A DNA stretch of 64,000 nucleotides from Halichondria panicea. Lineage: Eukaryota; Porifera; Demospongiae; Suberitida; Halichondriidae. Made by a program: the position numbers and the translations under genes. Position 1 is the first letter of the stretch; every line of letters starts with the position of its first letter. The DNA lies in assembly GCF_963675165.1 (NCBI RefSeq), contig NC_087380.1, positions 3,029,803 through 3,093,802 of the forward strand, written 5' to 3'. The notes below the pieces were generated by a model. It ran no database searches. It was given only the letters and a program-made list of their open reading frames with translations, and was not told the origin of the DNA. Of the stretch, positions 1 through 15,443 are shown one piece after another.

Positions 1-244
1 TTTGTTTGTTTGTCTGTGTATTCTAAGTCTGCATGCCCCTGGGTGCCGTATCGCTGCGTTCATTTTCAGCATGCATGGATAGCCTCCAAACACAACAAGT
101 TATTTAAGTGGATGGTTATAGCATTAGCTATAGTGTGTGTGATGTACTACAGTATTTGCATGTCCAATCATCAGTGTGGGTTTTTATAGCTATACTGTGC
201 ATGCATGTACTGATTCCTTCCTTATTGTCCCCCTCTCCCTGCAG

Positions 245-901
245 ACCTCCCAGTCCCTGTTGTTGAGGTGACCTCCAGTAGTCCTTTGCCCGTCACTGCT
301 GGCTCTTCCCTCAACCTCACCTGCTTAGTCTCAGTGGTGGACCTTCTCTCTGTGGAGCCACTCATACAGTGGACCACCTTGTCTGACCAGTCACTATCTG
401 GAGGAACTGGCACAACCAACACACTCACCTTTGACCCCCTCTTCACAACCAATGCCACTCAGTACACATGTACTGCCACTATCAACATACCTGAAGTGGA
501 CATCATTGATCGTACTGGAAGCAACTCTATTAATCTTACAGTCAACAGTAAGCACTGTCATAGACTCACAGTCCTTTACCCTACCCCCACAGTCCCCCCT
601 CCAATTGTGAGAGTATCCTCTCCCACCCCCGTCTACCATGGCACTAGCCACACCCTCTCCTGTAACGCTAGCTATGACACTAATGTGGTGACGACTGCTG
701 TGACTGTGGACTACTCCTGGACTGGACCCAATAACAGCCTCACAGCCTCCAGTGACAGTGCTGCTCTCACACTCTCACCAGTGGACCTACCAGCACGGAG
801 CAGCGGAGGCTACACTTGCACTGTAACTGTACGCCCTACAAACATCTCTGAATTTATCAACCCTGCCTCCGACTCTGATACTTACAATCTCACTGTATTA
901 G
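245..901 (+). CDS. Ig module AB, copy 1 (exons 245-547 and 593-901)
   Basis: Exon A (101 codons) has the Ig signature: Cys in LNLTC, Trp in IQWTT, and Tyr-x-Cys in QYTCTATI. Exon B has LSCNAS, DYSWTG and GGYTCTVTV. Many N-x-S/T sequons indicate a glycosylated extracellular protein. The A-B intron (548-592) is only 45 bases, a multiple of three, and has no stop in this copy, so A and B form one open frame even if it is retained. The other copies have a 46-base version that would shift frame. Donor after B is gtcagt rather than the gtgagt of copies 2-5. Confidence 0.85.
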
Positions 902-3900
902 GTCAGTGAGGCTGTAGACTGTAGAATTTGTACCGATGCATGCATGGTGCATGTACAGTTGGTTGTATTTTACCCCACCTCTGTGCAGTAGAGTCAGATT
1001 GAGCATACCATCTCAACGGGCTCCGAAGCTTCAGAAAATCATTAGCACTCTAGTTAAAGAATCGACTCTATAGTACTTTCCAAAGTACAGATTGCCTCTG
1101 TGTTAGTATATATATAGTATATAGATGTGGAGTATAGTCTCATAAATCAGCCGCCTTCCTCCCATAGGAAGGGCGGCTGATTCATGAGACTAGATGTGCA
1201 GGTGTTATTAATGCATGTGTGTAATAAATGTAACCACAGGATATGCATGTCCAATTAGTGTGTTATATACATGTACTTATTGCCCCTCTCCCTGCAGACC
1301 TCCCAGTCCCTGTTGTGGAGGTGACCTCTAGTAGTCCCCTGCCTGTCACTGCTGGCTCCTCCCTCAATCTCACCTGCTCAGTCTCAGTGGTGGACCTTCT
1401 CTCTGTGGAGCCACTCATACAGTGGACCACCTTGTCTGACCAGTCACTATCTGAGAGTACTGGCACAACCAACACACTCACCTTTGACCCCCTCCTCACA
1501 ACCAACGCCACTCAGTACACATGTACTGCCACTATCAACATACCTGAAGTGGACATCATTGATCGTAATGGAAGCAACTTTATTGACCTCACAGTTAACA
1601 GTAAGCACTGTCATAGACTCACAGTCCTTTACCCTACCCCCCACAGTCCCTCCTCCAATTGTGAGTGTGTCCTCACCCACCCCCATCTACCATGGTACTA
1701 GCCACACCCTCTCCTGTAATGCTAACTACGACATTAGTGTGGTGACGACTGCTGTGACTGTGGACTACTCCTGGACTGGACCCAGCGACAACCTCAAAGC
1801 CTCCAGTGATAGTGCTGCTCTCATACTCTCACCAGTGGACCTACCAGCACAGAGCAGCGGAGGCTACACTTGCACTGTAACTGTACGCCCTACAAACATA
1901 TCTGCATTTATCAACCCTGCCTCAGACTCTGATACTTACCACCTCACTGTACTAGGTGAGTGAAGGGATGGGGTAACCGTATAATGCTTTATGCATAATA
2001 ATAATTATATATATGATGTCTGTCTCAAAACTGTGTAAAAGTGATACATATATGTAATTATGTCCACGGATATCTATAAATGTCCATGGGCAGTATATAG
2101 GTTGTAGTTTTAACATTAATAACCCCACCACCTCTGTGCAGTGCATGAGGTCAGATTGTATGAGCATACCATCTGAACGGGCTGCTTATAAGCTATCAGA
2201 AAATCATAGTTTAGATCATCAGAACTCTATTTAAAGTCGATCTATAATAGTACTTTTAAAAGTTCATGTTGCCTCCGTGTGTATAATCATTGTACTGTCT
2301 ATATAGATCTGGAGGGTAGGTTGTTACTGTGCATGTGTACAATAAACGTACTACATTATGTACATGTCCAATCAGTATGGGTTTCCGAGACACTTCTAAT
2401 TATCCCGGAAATATTCGGTGTTCTAGTACAGTGGGTCTAAATATCCGGACTATACCTTGAAATAACCAAGCAACGCGTACCTTTCTAGCTAGCAAAAGTT
2501 TGCAGTTAGATACAACTAGCTAGTGCAAATGTTCAGTCGCACACTGTATATACTATATGAACTTAGCTAGCTCCTGTTCTAATCATCAAATTACCATTGC
2601 TGTCCAATAATTATACAGTAAATACGGTAAATACTAAGCATGTACTGATCTCTTATTGCCCCTCTCCCTGCAGCCCTCCCAGTCCCTATTGTGGAGGTGA
2701 CCTCCAGTAGTCCCCTGCCTGTCACTGCTGGCTCCTCCCTCAACCTCACCTGCTCAGTCTCAGTGGTGGACCTTCTCTCTGTGGAGCCACTCATACAGTG
2801 GACCACCTTGTCTGACCAGTCACTATCTGGAGGAACTGGCACCACCAACACACTCACCTTTGACCCCCTCCTCACAACCAACGCCACTCAGTACACATGT
2901 ACTGCCACTATCAACATACCTGAAGTGGACATCATTGATCGTAATGGAAGCAACTTTATTGACCTCACAGTCAACAGTAAGCACTGTCATAGACTCACAG
3001 TCCTTTACCCTACCCCCCACAGTCCCTCCTCCAATTGTGAGTGTGTCCACGCCCACCCCTGTCTACCATGGCACAAACCATACCCTCTCCTGTAACGCTA
3101 GCTATGACACTAGTGTGGTGACGACTGCTGTGACTCTGGACTACTCCTGGACTGGACCCAACAACAGCCTCATAGCCTCCAGTGATAGTGCTGCTCTCAC
3201 ACTCTCACCAGTGGACCTACCAGAGAGCAGCGGAGGCTACACTTGCACTGTAACTGTACACCCTACAAACATCTCTGTATTTATCAACCCTGCATCAGGC
3301 TCTGATACTTACAACATCACTGTACTAGGTGAGTGAAGAGGGAGAGAGAGAGAGGGGGGGAGGGTTGTTTTTCCATGTAGCCAATCCTAGATTACATCGT
3401 AACCATGGAGAAACAACCGGAGGAGATAGACTTCAGTATCATATACATTCATGTACAGTTGGTTAGTTTTAGCATTATTTTATTATTTGATCCCACCTCT
3501 GTGCAGTGGCTGAGTTTGCTGCCTCGATCAGTCCTGACTCTACTATGCTCGCTGGCTCTGAGTACACTCTAGTGTGTCAAGGAACTAGGGGAGTTGACCA
3601 GGCTGATGGTACCACACTGGAGGTAGAGTGGTTCAATCCTGACGGTGTACCTATAACTGGAGAGACTAGTGGTGTCATGATAACAGGAGTCACTAACATC
3701 ACTACTAATGCTACCCTCATCAGTTATCTGAGCTTCCCCACTATCCACACATCTCAAGCTGGGCCCTACACATGTAGAGTCAAACATACTATACCAGACA
3801 CCTCCATCACTGACCAAAGCATCCTGAGCTCATCAGTAGTCACTGTGCAGAGTAAGCTCTCATTAGCTGTGTGTGTCACTGTGGTATTGAACATCTCCCC

Positions 3901-6900
3901 CTCTCTAGTCAATGCTCCTCATGTGATGATCAGTGCTAGTCGGTCTGCCACATTGTATGAGGGAACCACTGGTCAGATCCTATGCTGTATGATTACCCCT
4001 GACAACGCTGGAGTGGACACACCCACTAATGTGACACGAGATATAACTGGACCTGTGGACGATAACAGGGTAACGACTAATGACACTATCAGTAACGGTG
4101 TGATTATTGTGAAGGAGGCCTTTCATGTGCTGAGTCTCAGTGACACTGGTAACTACATATGCACTGCTACTGTGGACTCTGTACCCAACAATGCGTACAT
4201 TGTTCCAGCCACCAATACAGCCACCCTGGACATAACTGTGGAGGGTACGTTAGTCGTTAGTGTGAGTGTGTGATATAGTACAGGAGCTAGGATTTCAGGT
4301 TGCTAGCTAAAAGCGGAGCAACCAACCATAAAACAATTTGCATTAGATCAGCACATACTCAGAGTGTGCATGTGAATAAGGAGTTCATTGTTAACTGTTA
4401 AGTAGCAAATTAAATACTGAATTCCTCTGACAATGTCACAGTATTAGAACATTTTAACGGCCATAACTTTAGTTCCGTTGAATCCAATAGCGTTATACGT
4501 TAATTTATCATGATATTCTGAGAGCTTAGAGAGAGAGGCCTTTCAGAGGAGTTTTAAATATAGTCTATTTTGGGAAGAAAGTACCATAAAATGTATGGTC
4601 TTTTTCCGAAAATTGAAAATTATGACCTGTTCCAAAGTTGGATCACTATGATAAGAGCTTTAGCCGACTCTACTACTTTTAAAAATACAGGTTGCCTCTC
4701 TGTGTATACGGTAGACGCAGAGGGAGGGTAGGTTGTTATTGTGCATGAATCTAATAAAATTGTACTACAGTATTCATGTGCACATCAGTGTAGATTGTTA
4801 TACATACATGTATGTACAGACTACTGATCCTCTCACTGCAGACCTCCCAGTCCCTGTTGTGGAGGTGACCTCCAGTAGTCCCTTGCCTGTCACTGCTGGC
4901 TCTTCCCTCAACCTCACCTGCTCAGTCTTAGTGGTGGACCTTCTCTCTGTGGAGCCACTCATACAGTGGACCTTGTCTGACCAGTCACTATCTGGAGGAA
5001 CTGGCACAACCAACACACTCACCTTTGACCCCCTCCTCACAACCAACGCCACTCAGTACACATGTACTGCCACTATCAACATACCTGAAGTGGACATCAT
5101 TGATCATACTGGAAGCACCTCTATTGATCTTACAGTCAACAGTAAGCACTGTCATAGCCTTACAGTCCTTTACCCTACCCCCCACAGTCCCCCCTCCCAT
5201 TGTGAGTGTATCCTCGCCCACCCCCGTCTACCATGGCACTAACCACACCCTCTCCTGTAACGTTACCTATGACACTAGTGTAGTGACGACTGATGTGACT
5301 CTGGACTACTCCTGGACTGGACCCAACAACAGCCTCATAGCCTCCAGTGATAGTGCTACTCTCACACTCTCACTAGTGGACCTACCAGCACGGAGCAGTG
5401 GAGGCTACACTTGCACTGTAACTGTACGCCCTACAAACATTTCTGCATTTATCAACAATGGCTCAGACTCTGATACTTACAACCTCACTGTACTAGGTGA
5501 GTGTAGGGGAGCTGTAGACTTTAGACTTTCTTATGATAATACATACGTAGGTTGTAGTTTTTAGCAATCTAGTCTGATCCCACCTCTGTGCAGTGGCTGA
5601 CTTTGCTGTCTCGATCAGCCCTGACTCGACTGTGCTCGCTGGCTCTAATCACAATCTGAGATGTCAAGGAGTGAGAGGTGATGATCAGGCTGATGGTACC
5701 ACACTGGAGGTAGAGTGGTTCAATCCTGACGGTGTACCCATATCTGAAGAAACTAATGGTGTCATGATAACAGGAGTCACTAAAATCACTACTAATGCTA
5801 CCCTCATCAGTTATCTGAGCTTCCCCACTCTCCACACATCTCAAGCTGGGCCCTACACGTGTATAGTTAGACACACTATACCGGACACTGCCATCACCGA
5901 CCGGATCATCCTGAACTCGTCAGTAGTCACTGTGCAGAGTAAGCCCCTCTCATTGGCTGTGTATGTGGTAATGAACATCTCCCCCTCTCCAGTCAATGCT
6001 CCTCATGTGATGATCAGTGCTAGTCGGTCTGCCACACTGTACGAGGGAACCACTGATCAGATCCTATGCTGTATGATTACCCCTGACAACGCTGGAGTGG
6101 ACACACCCACTAATGTGACACGAGATATAACTGGACCTGTGGACGATAACAGAGTAACGGCTAATGACACTATCAGTAAAGGTGTGATTATTGTGAAGGA
6201 GGCCATTCATATGCTGAGTCTCAGTGACACTGGCAACTACATATGCACTGCTACTGTGGACTCTGTACCCAACAATGCGTACATTGTTCCAGCCACCAAT
6301 ACAGCCACCCTGGACATAACTGTGGAGGGTACGTTATTCGTCAGTGTAAGTGTGTGCAGAGATTAAGGAAACTAGATCGCGTGAGCTTATGTGCTCAATG
6401 TAAAAGGTTTTGGCACTCCTCGTTGCTGTAAAAATGGCGGTTTAATTTGTGAATGAGGCTGCATGGTTCAGCGATCAGTGATGGGTTAATGTTAGCTATG
6501 TATACTATGAACTGATGCCTTTCTCAAAGGCTAGGTTGCTCCGATGCTGAAAGTATAATCGACTCCAGGAGGTCAAAAAAGTTGAAAGAATTAAACAAGC
6601 TGTTGTCTCTTTGAATTGCTGAGGAGCTATTTCACTTGCCAACAGTCTACTTTTGCATCAAATGTGTTTAATGGTGGCAGCAGGTTTCTCTAGAGATATA
6701 TACAGTCCCACCAAGTATTGTATAAAACTTGCAGTAAAGACAACGTGCCACTCGACAACAGGTTTATGTTTTCACGTGACCCAGTTTCATATCCCTCTGA
6801 GTCTTTAATTTCTGGTGCATGTGTGATATGGTACAGAAGCTAGGATTTCATACTCTGAGTGTGCATGTGAATACTATAGGTTTGCATACACTTTTAACAT

Positions 6901-9900
6901 ATTGTATGTATGGATGGATTGTACATAATAGTAGTGTTGAACAGCGATAAATATAGATCATTTTTAAACGGCCATATATAACTCCATAATTATAGTTATG
7001 TTAGTCCAATAACGTTATTTTGTGGAAGCTTAAAGAGGCCTTAGATAATGTGTTAAATTATTTTGGGCCTGTTTTTTTGACAAAATACCATGCCCATGGT
7101 CTTTTGAAAAAGGGAATTATCTGGTTCCAATGAGATTTTAGCATACCTGAAGGTTTCTAGCTCCTTAATTCTAAGCTATCAGAAAATCATGGATCATCAG
7201 GAGCGACTCTTTTCAATATACAAGTTGCCTCAATCTGCATACATACAGTAGATGTGGGAGAGTAGGTTGCTAGTGCACGTGTGTAATAAATGTACTACAG
7301 TATGTGCACGTGCATGTCCAATCAGTGTATAATATATATGCATGTCCCCCTCTCCCTGCAGACCTCCCAGTCCCGGTTGTGGAGGTGACCTCTAGTAGTC
7401 CCCAGCCTGTCACTGCTGGCTCCTCCCTAAATCTCACCTGCTCAGTCTCAGTGGTGGACCTTCTCTCTGTGGAGCCACTCATACAGTGGACCTTGTCGGA
7501 CCAGTCACTATCTGGAGGAACTGGCACAACCAACACACTCATCTTTGACCCCCTCCTCACGTCCAACGCCACTCAGTACACATGTACTGCCACTATCAAC
7601 ATACCTGAAGTGAACATCACTAGTACTGAAAGCAACTCTATTGATCTTACAGTCAACAGTAAGCACTGTCATAGCCTCACAGTCCTTTACCTTACCCCCC
7701 ACAGTCCCCCCTCCCACTGTGAGTGTGTCCTCGCCCACCCCCGTCTACCATGGCGCTATCCACACCCTCACTTGTAACGCTAGCTATGACACTAGTGTGG
7801 TGACGACTGCTGTGACTCTGGACTACTCTTGGACTGGACCCAACAACAGCCTCATAGCCTCCAGTGATAGTGCTGCTCTCACACTCTCACCAGTGGACCT
7901 ACCAGCACGGAGCAGTGGAGGCTACACTTGCACTGTAACTGTACGCCCTACAAACATATCTGCATTTATCAACAATGGCTCAGACTCTGATACTTACAAC
8001 CTCACTGTACTAGGTGAGTGAAGGGTGTTAGTGTAATGTGCACGTGGCTTTAGAATGATGATTTATTATTACCGTTCTGAACTTGTCTGTTGTACAACTC
8101 CACCTGTTTGCAATTGTTAGATGAGCTAACACATGCATGTTTTGAATTCCTTATATACAGTTGTTGACTGTGGTTCCCTGGGGGCCCCCTTCAATGGAGC
8201 AGTGGACACATCCTCTGGGACTACCTTCATGAAGACTGCTACCTACACCTGTAACACTGGCTATGCTGGAAACACCACTAGGACTTGTCAAGCTGATGCA
8301 ATCTGGAGTGGCAGTGAACCAACATGTACTCGTACGTTTGATTATAATTATGTTTAATGTGCCCATCATTTTTGTGCTGGTCTTGTATATTAATTTATTC
8401 ATGACCGGTAACAATTAAGAAGTACATAATAGCTCAGATATACCATTTTCAGTTTCCGTTTTTGTTTTAAGTGTCCTGCCTTTCAATGCATGCACCCGTG
8501 GACGGTTGAGTATATAATTATAGTGTAAAGATCCTTGGTGGTTGAATTGTTGTCAGCAGTCTTTTTTCAATTTCTGCTGAGATACCAGAATCTGATTACC
8601 GCAAAAACTTCGATCACCCTTATACCAGAGAATACCCCACCTCAGCATTGCATGTATACACATGCAGACACAGTGGCTCGTTAATTTGTACCTTCTGGCT
8701 GAAACTAATGTGTTCAGAGTAGACAGTTTGGTGGTGCATGGAAAAGCAAGAACCGAAAAACGAAACGGACACCGGAAACTGATACTGTATAGCAGGAAGT
8801 CCGTGCACAATTTCGCGTTTTTCGAGGGCAGAGCAGTTAACGCCCAAATTAAAAAATAACCATGCAGTATTTCACATGCAAACCTATTGGTAGGTGTGGT
8901 TTCCTTGCATTGATATTTCAACCAACGAAAATATCATTTGAGGGCACCCGCGAACATTTTCCACTATACGGTATATCTGAGGGAGGGCTGCATGCCGGCC
9001 TTGAGATTGCATCCTCATACTTGTTCATGCATGGTAATAGCAACTGATGTTAATCATAAATTTTAATAACTGTAGTCGTGATTGATTGTGAAGCTGAAAG
9101 TGATTCTGTATGGGGGCTTGTCTTCCCTACCACTTTGGCTGGCTTTTCCCATTCCCGGCAATGCCCACAAAATGGAAATGGAACAACTTTAGGTATCATT
9201 AATTCCAGGTGACAGCATGCATGTGTGTTAATGTGCATATTATAATTATTATAGGTACTGCGAATCGTTTCTGTACATTTGAAGGTGTGTGGGAAGCAGT
9301 GAATACAGATAACTGCACTAGGGAAGTAATCAGCGCACTTAATAACACGGTAAGATTTGTTCAGTTACTGTTACTGTCAGTATTTAACACGAATACATAC
9401 ATGTATAGCATTGTCATCTATATATAGAACGCATGTATGACGCTCTTTCACCAGTATAGTATTCATTTCCCATTCAGGCAAATGAAATATTTTCTAGAAA
9501 TGCACCTCAAAACGAAGTTGATAACCTTCTTGTTTCTCTTACGGAGGCTACTAGTGTAAATGCAACAGGAGGCTCAACCATATTCCCCCAAGACCTCAGC
9601 ACTACTAATTTGATTGTCAAGTCAAGTGTGAATTACCTAGTTCAAAACATAGAGACTGCTAGCCTCACGTCTCTTCTCGATTTTAGTGAAGTAAGACTAA
9701 GTAAAAACATTTCCACTTTGTTTGTTTAAATAATTGGGTTTTGCATGCAGGAGGTTATGAACATTCTCAACAATCTTCTGGATGAGAGGAATACAGAAGG
9801 ATGGGAAAGATTACAAATGGTATAATAATGGTGATATAGATCATTAACTAACAATAAGCTACTTCAGGATTCTGCTGCTGAGAGTCAGCAATTGTTGTTG

Positions 9901-12900
9901 AATGCAGAGTTATATGGTCAGTATGTGTCATTGGCACTAAAGAGTGAAGCTGTGGATACAGGCAACGTGATGGAGATCACCCTTGTGAGACAGAACATCG
10001 GTAATAGCATACTTATATTGCTATTATAGTCTATGTAATATAGATAGGAGAGAAATTGGAAACGACAGGGCCTCCCTGTGTAAACGGTTGAAACACTCCG
10101 CGTTATGATTTAGCGATCACGAATATTTTTAGCGGTTCACCATTCTGTGGTTGTGTTTAACTGTTTCCACTAGCGATCACTCAGGGGCTGGGAGGTACTC
10201 TAGAGAAGTAAGTTTACACTACTAACTAATTTATACTCTGCATGTTTGTTGAATTACTCTATGTCAACTTTTCTCTTTCTCTGCTGTGAAGCCAAAACAG
10301 CAAAGGACATTGCTTGACGTGGTTATTATGTAGCTAAGTGCATGCTACATAGAATGGCTTCATGCTATGGATAAGCTGTACTGTTCATAAATGTTTGCAG
10401 TATAGTCCTTCAAACTGCTTTAAGACCACAGGCATTGACCTCCTACAACTTCATATTAAGGGCTATTCTTTCTTATATTATGTTTGGTGATAGTGGCTGA
10501 GTGGCTTATAGTCGACCATTTAGAGCTAGCTATAGGTTCTCTTTACATAATCAACATTGAATAGTGGCAGCACAGTATGGCAGTCAAGACAGGTAATGAG
10601 CATGCTGACTAATGAATATATAAGCCTTCATAGTTTTACCCATAATAATAATAAATTATAACGCGGAGTATTTTACGCGAACATTTTCGTTTCCAATCCT
10701 ATGGTTTTAGGGGTTTACGTTGCCACAAATCCTATAGTAACCATAGTATGAGTGCTATGCAATATGCTATGCTGCACATCATCTACTCTCCTACCATGAT
10801 AATTCGAGTGCTTTTTAGCAAGACAAAATTATCGACAAGATCTTGTACCAAATATATCTGAGGAAATATCAGAGGGAATTATCACAGTTATCCTTAGCAT
10901 CATAATTGTGATTTGAAGCGCATACTTTTATATGTCATGCATGCATGGGTGATGATAGTATATAATTATGCATATATTTATACCGTCTAGTGCTATCTGC
11001 AATTCAAGTTGACACTACTAATTTGGGTGGCATTGTCTTTCCTGAAATTGTCAAAGTCAATGAAAAATCAGGCTCAGCTCAAACTGTGATACCATCTACT
11101 CTTCTTGCAGAGAGAGGCGCTCTAGGTAATACGAACACAAAATCAATTGTTAACCATGTCTACTCAATTTTCAGAGGGGGATGTTACAGCAGTCAACATT
11201 CTTTTTTTCAACTTGGAGGATTTTTTTCCAAAACCCAACCTTGAAATGTATATTATCAACAGTACTAAGTCATGTTCTGCTCAGTCTCATATATATAGTA
11301 TGTTTATACAGGAACACGACCAGACCAGTAGCACAGGTTATTTCTAGTCAAGTCTTCTCCAATGTAGAGACAGTTAACTCCCAGACACAGGCAACCTTCA
11401 GATTCACCACCCAAATGGTAATAAATATATAATTATATCAGTTGGACTAGCGAGTGACAATAATTCATTCTTGCAGTTTTCTGAAGATGAAGTTGCCAAA
11501 AATGCAAGATGTGTATTTTGGAGTGTTTCTAGGTGAGCTGTCCTTTTAATGTTTATTGTTGTCGAATTACCACAATTATCGTTATTTTGTCAGTGATGCG
11601 GCAAACAGCACGTGGTCCACGGAAGGTGTGACTACAGTAAGTGTGAAAGAAGACGAGCAAATGAGAGTATTTAATGTTGTCTGTAAGAGCAGCCATTTCA
11701 CAGCATTTGCTGTTCTAATGGATGTCACTGGAGCACTGAATGTGAGCATACTAATTTACTTAATTGGATCAGTTATTTACATGATTATTATGTTTGGTCT
11801 TTGCATAGGACACAACTGCAGAGATCAGGTTTGCTCTATCGGTGGTGACTTATGTTGGTTGTTCCATCTCCGTCTTCTTTCTTCTATTGTCTATTGTCTA
11901 TTTCTTGACATTGAGGTAATTATTGAAGGACTTAATTATAATTATAGCTTTGTAATGCATACTATGCTGTTCATGTTTAGAAAAGAACTGCTGGCCAAGG
12001 TTCATAACTTCATCCATCTCAACCTGTCTATTTCTTTGCTCCTTGGTTACGTGGTGTTCCTGTCAGGAGTAGAGACTGCTGTGGCCAACGAGGTATAACT
12101 TGAGTCATGTATATATAAATTGTGCAGAGCTTGTGCAGTTTATACCTTAATGAAGTTTTTTTCTCTCTCGAATGAGTGAGCCTTGTGTACGTGTGTGTAT
12201 TGTAATACTACTCCATTTGCGAACTTTGCGAATGCTTATGGCATTGCAAAAATAATACCTATGTCAGTATACTTATATAACTATGCATGACATCACATTC
12301 CTTCCAAACGTTTTACAGATAGCAAAAGTGTCTGCTTATACTTATAGCTCATTCATGATCACTTGCAAAACTAATACAGTATAATTATACGCATGCAATA
12401 GGATCCGTGACTTGGCCTTTCACTCCAACGCGTACTTATAATTTGTTATAATCCATCGTATCCCCCTAATTGTACTGACCAGCTAGCGTATGGGTGCATC
12501 ATATGTTACATGTCTTGAAATTCACTGTCGCGCACATATATTAGTATTACAGAAGACTCTTTAATTTGGTCACAGTGCAGTTTGGCCGCATTATAGCGAG
12601 GTGGCCGGAATTCAAAAGTGATTGCGGCTATTTACGGATCAACATGCCTCGAACCCATGCAATGGCTCATTTAGTGGTTCTGTCTCCTCCTCTCTATTCA
12701 AGTGTAATCAAATTTCCTATCCAGCCGTATTATGTGTATATACTGGTTTGGGTATATGTCAGAACTAACTGTAGTGACCAGTATATACAGAAGCGAAGGT
12801 GGCCGCATTTTGCGAGTTTTGTGCAGTAGTGATCTAGCAGCAATCCGGGCCAAACAAAATGGCCGATATATCGAGGAGACCGTAGTCAGTTCGGAGAGCC

Positions 12901-15399
12901 GGATTAGCAAGAGTCTATACTGTTCAATCGTTTATTTTCCCCATCACTTGCAGGCAGCGTGTGCGTTTGTGGCTGCTCTCCTTCACTACCTGTTCACTAC
13001 TGTGTTCTTTTGGATGCTGTGTGAGGGAATCATGCTCTATCTGATGTTGGTGCTTGTCTTCAGCGAAATATCCAAGAAATGGTGGATATTCTTTATTATT
13101 GGATGGGGTAAATTAAACATTTATTTTTCTTCTATTTGTATGTACAAAAAAATGTGTGCATCAGCAACCACCTTCTCTACACGCTTTGCTAAACTAATTA
13201 TACTGCACATGTCGTAAATGTACATTATTTGTACATTTAATACGGAGCCGGTGAATTATATACTTATAACCCTAGCTCAAAGCAGGGTGGAGGATTAATT
13301 ATGCCTCGGTGCGCATGCGCAAGCGAGGTATATACGGTAGTGTGTTTGTGTGTCTGTGTGTGTGCATGTGTGTGTGTGTAGACTGTTACAGCTGCTCAAG
13401 GATCAATGAAATGAGTTTCTATAGGCTTCTAGTCATGTTTTCTTGGATTTATAATTCGTGGATTTCCAAATAAAGCTTTGTTCTCGAGTTATGCCTAGTT
13501 TTGCTTTAATACTTGGAATGCCATTGCAGCCTTTTCAGAAGAGTCCGTTGCAAAACTTGTTCACCGAGTGTTGCTACTCTACTTAGTAGTTAGCTCTGCA
13601 CTAAAACGCTAGCTATTGGTAGCTGCAAGAGTGAGAAGAGAGCTGCAAGGCTCTGCTGACTTGCAGCCATTAATTTTAGACTCGAACGTTTGGCATCGAT
13701 CGTTTTTAACAACAATCTCATCGTCGATCATTACCCACTCTTTGAGTTTCCCCTGCAAAAAATGTTCATCATGATAATTATAATCAATATGTGCATAAAA
13801 GCTAGCTATTAGTAGCTTTATGTTATGTAGCTTTTGCACCTCCACCGAGGCATCAGCACCTGCGGTGCTTTCCTTCATGATATGCATGGATATCGTACTT
13901 ATTCGATTTAAAGCGACCCTCCAAATATACGACACCCTCGATCTTTTTCCATATTTCTGACCTCTAAAAGTAGCGACTGCTGCATTGACAATTATTTGTT
14001 TATGTCGCATCCTAAATAGAGGTCAAACCACAGCCTCAATTCCAGGCCGCAAGAAACAATGTATTTTAAGCAGCCTATTATAATCGAGGATAGTAGAGTA
14101 ACCTCCAATTATAGATGCGACCCTCTAAATATGCGACACCAGGACTTTAACGTTTCAACCTCCAAAAGAAACTACCTCTGGCCTCGTAATTATTTAAAAG
14201 TGTCGCCTTAAATCGAATACAAGTACGATATATGTTTTTGCAGTTGTTCCAGTGATACCAGTGGCTATATCTGCTGGAATTATTCATGACCAGTATGGCA
14301 CAGAAGAGTAGTAAGTTTTAAATACCCTCATCTCCAAATTATAGACAACTTGCTGTTACAAGAATTATAATTATGTACAGCTCCCCCAATAAAATTTACT
14401 CGTCCCTTTTGTACATTCAGTTGTTGGATTGCTGTTGGTGCCGGTGATGAAGGAGCCATATGGGCATTTGTTGTACCAATGCTACTAGTTGTTCTGGTGA
14501 GATCTCTATAGCTTGCAATGCATTTCATTGGATTATAGTGTCTTTTCCGTATATAGCAGCTATTTAGTAAAACATTTTGTTGACTGAAATTTCCCTTATA
14601 ATTAACAACTATTTGTATAATTTATATAGGTGAATATATTCTTCCTCTTGGCTGCTTTGCGCAGTGTCTATAGACAGAGAAAGTCAACCATGCAACGAAG
14701 TGGGAAAAAAGAATCTTTACAGTTATTCTCGTGAGTGTGCATGTCATCTCTCATGCAGCATTCAGTAACACATTGATATACCAATTATATACATGCATGC
14801 AGACAACTCTTCAAAGCCACCTTAATTCTCCTTCCAATACTTGGACTGACTTGGGTGTTCGGTCTACTCTCAGTCAACAGCAGCACTATTGTGTTTGCAT
14901 GGTTGTTCTCTATCTTTAACTCACTGCAAGGCCTGTTCGTATTCATCTTCCATGTGCTCAGGAGTGAAAAGGTGCGTTGTATATATATATGTAGCGTATA
15001 TTACTAGAATGTTTTGCGAGCTTCAAACATTTGCAAACTTTGCGATGGTTGATCAATTCGCAACAATAAAATCCGCAAAACCTAAATTATAACTAGTAAA
15101 TACACACGTTCCTTGCCAGAATGCAATAGTTAGATCGCAAAGGGTCAACTTTTCTGCTGATTTGGCTCATTCGCAAAGGTTTTTCACCCGCAAAATATTC
15201 TAGTAATATAATACACGGTATTACACATTGTGATTTTATGTTTCTTCTAATTTTTAGGTCAGAAAGTTCGTGAAGCAGTTCAGAAAGAGAAGCGATAGTG
15301 TTGTATCAACTTCTGCCTCAGGAAGAAATAATCTGGTATACCTTAAATTTATAGACAGTGGAGCACCTATATATAATATACAATACAGACAGGCACCTA

Positions 15400-15443
<44 letters not shown>

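Noticed and set aside
222-458. Recurrent minus-strand ORFs opposite every A exon
   Set aside because: They are shadows of the conserved Ig A exon; identical in each copy because the exon is.
8553-8921. 122-residue minus-strand ORF in a GPCR intron
   Set aside because: No domain, no partner exons, and it overlaps a dispersed repeat.
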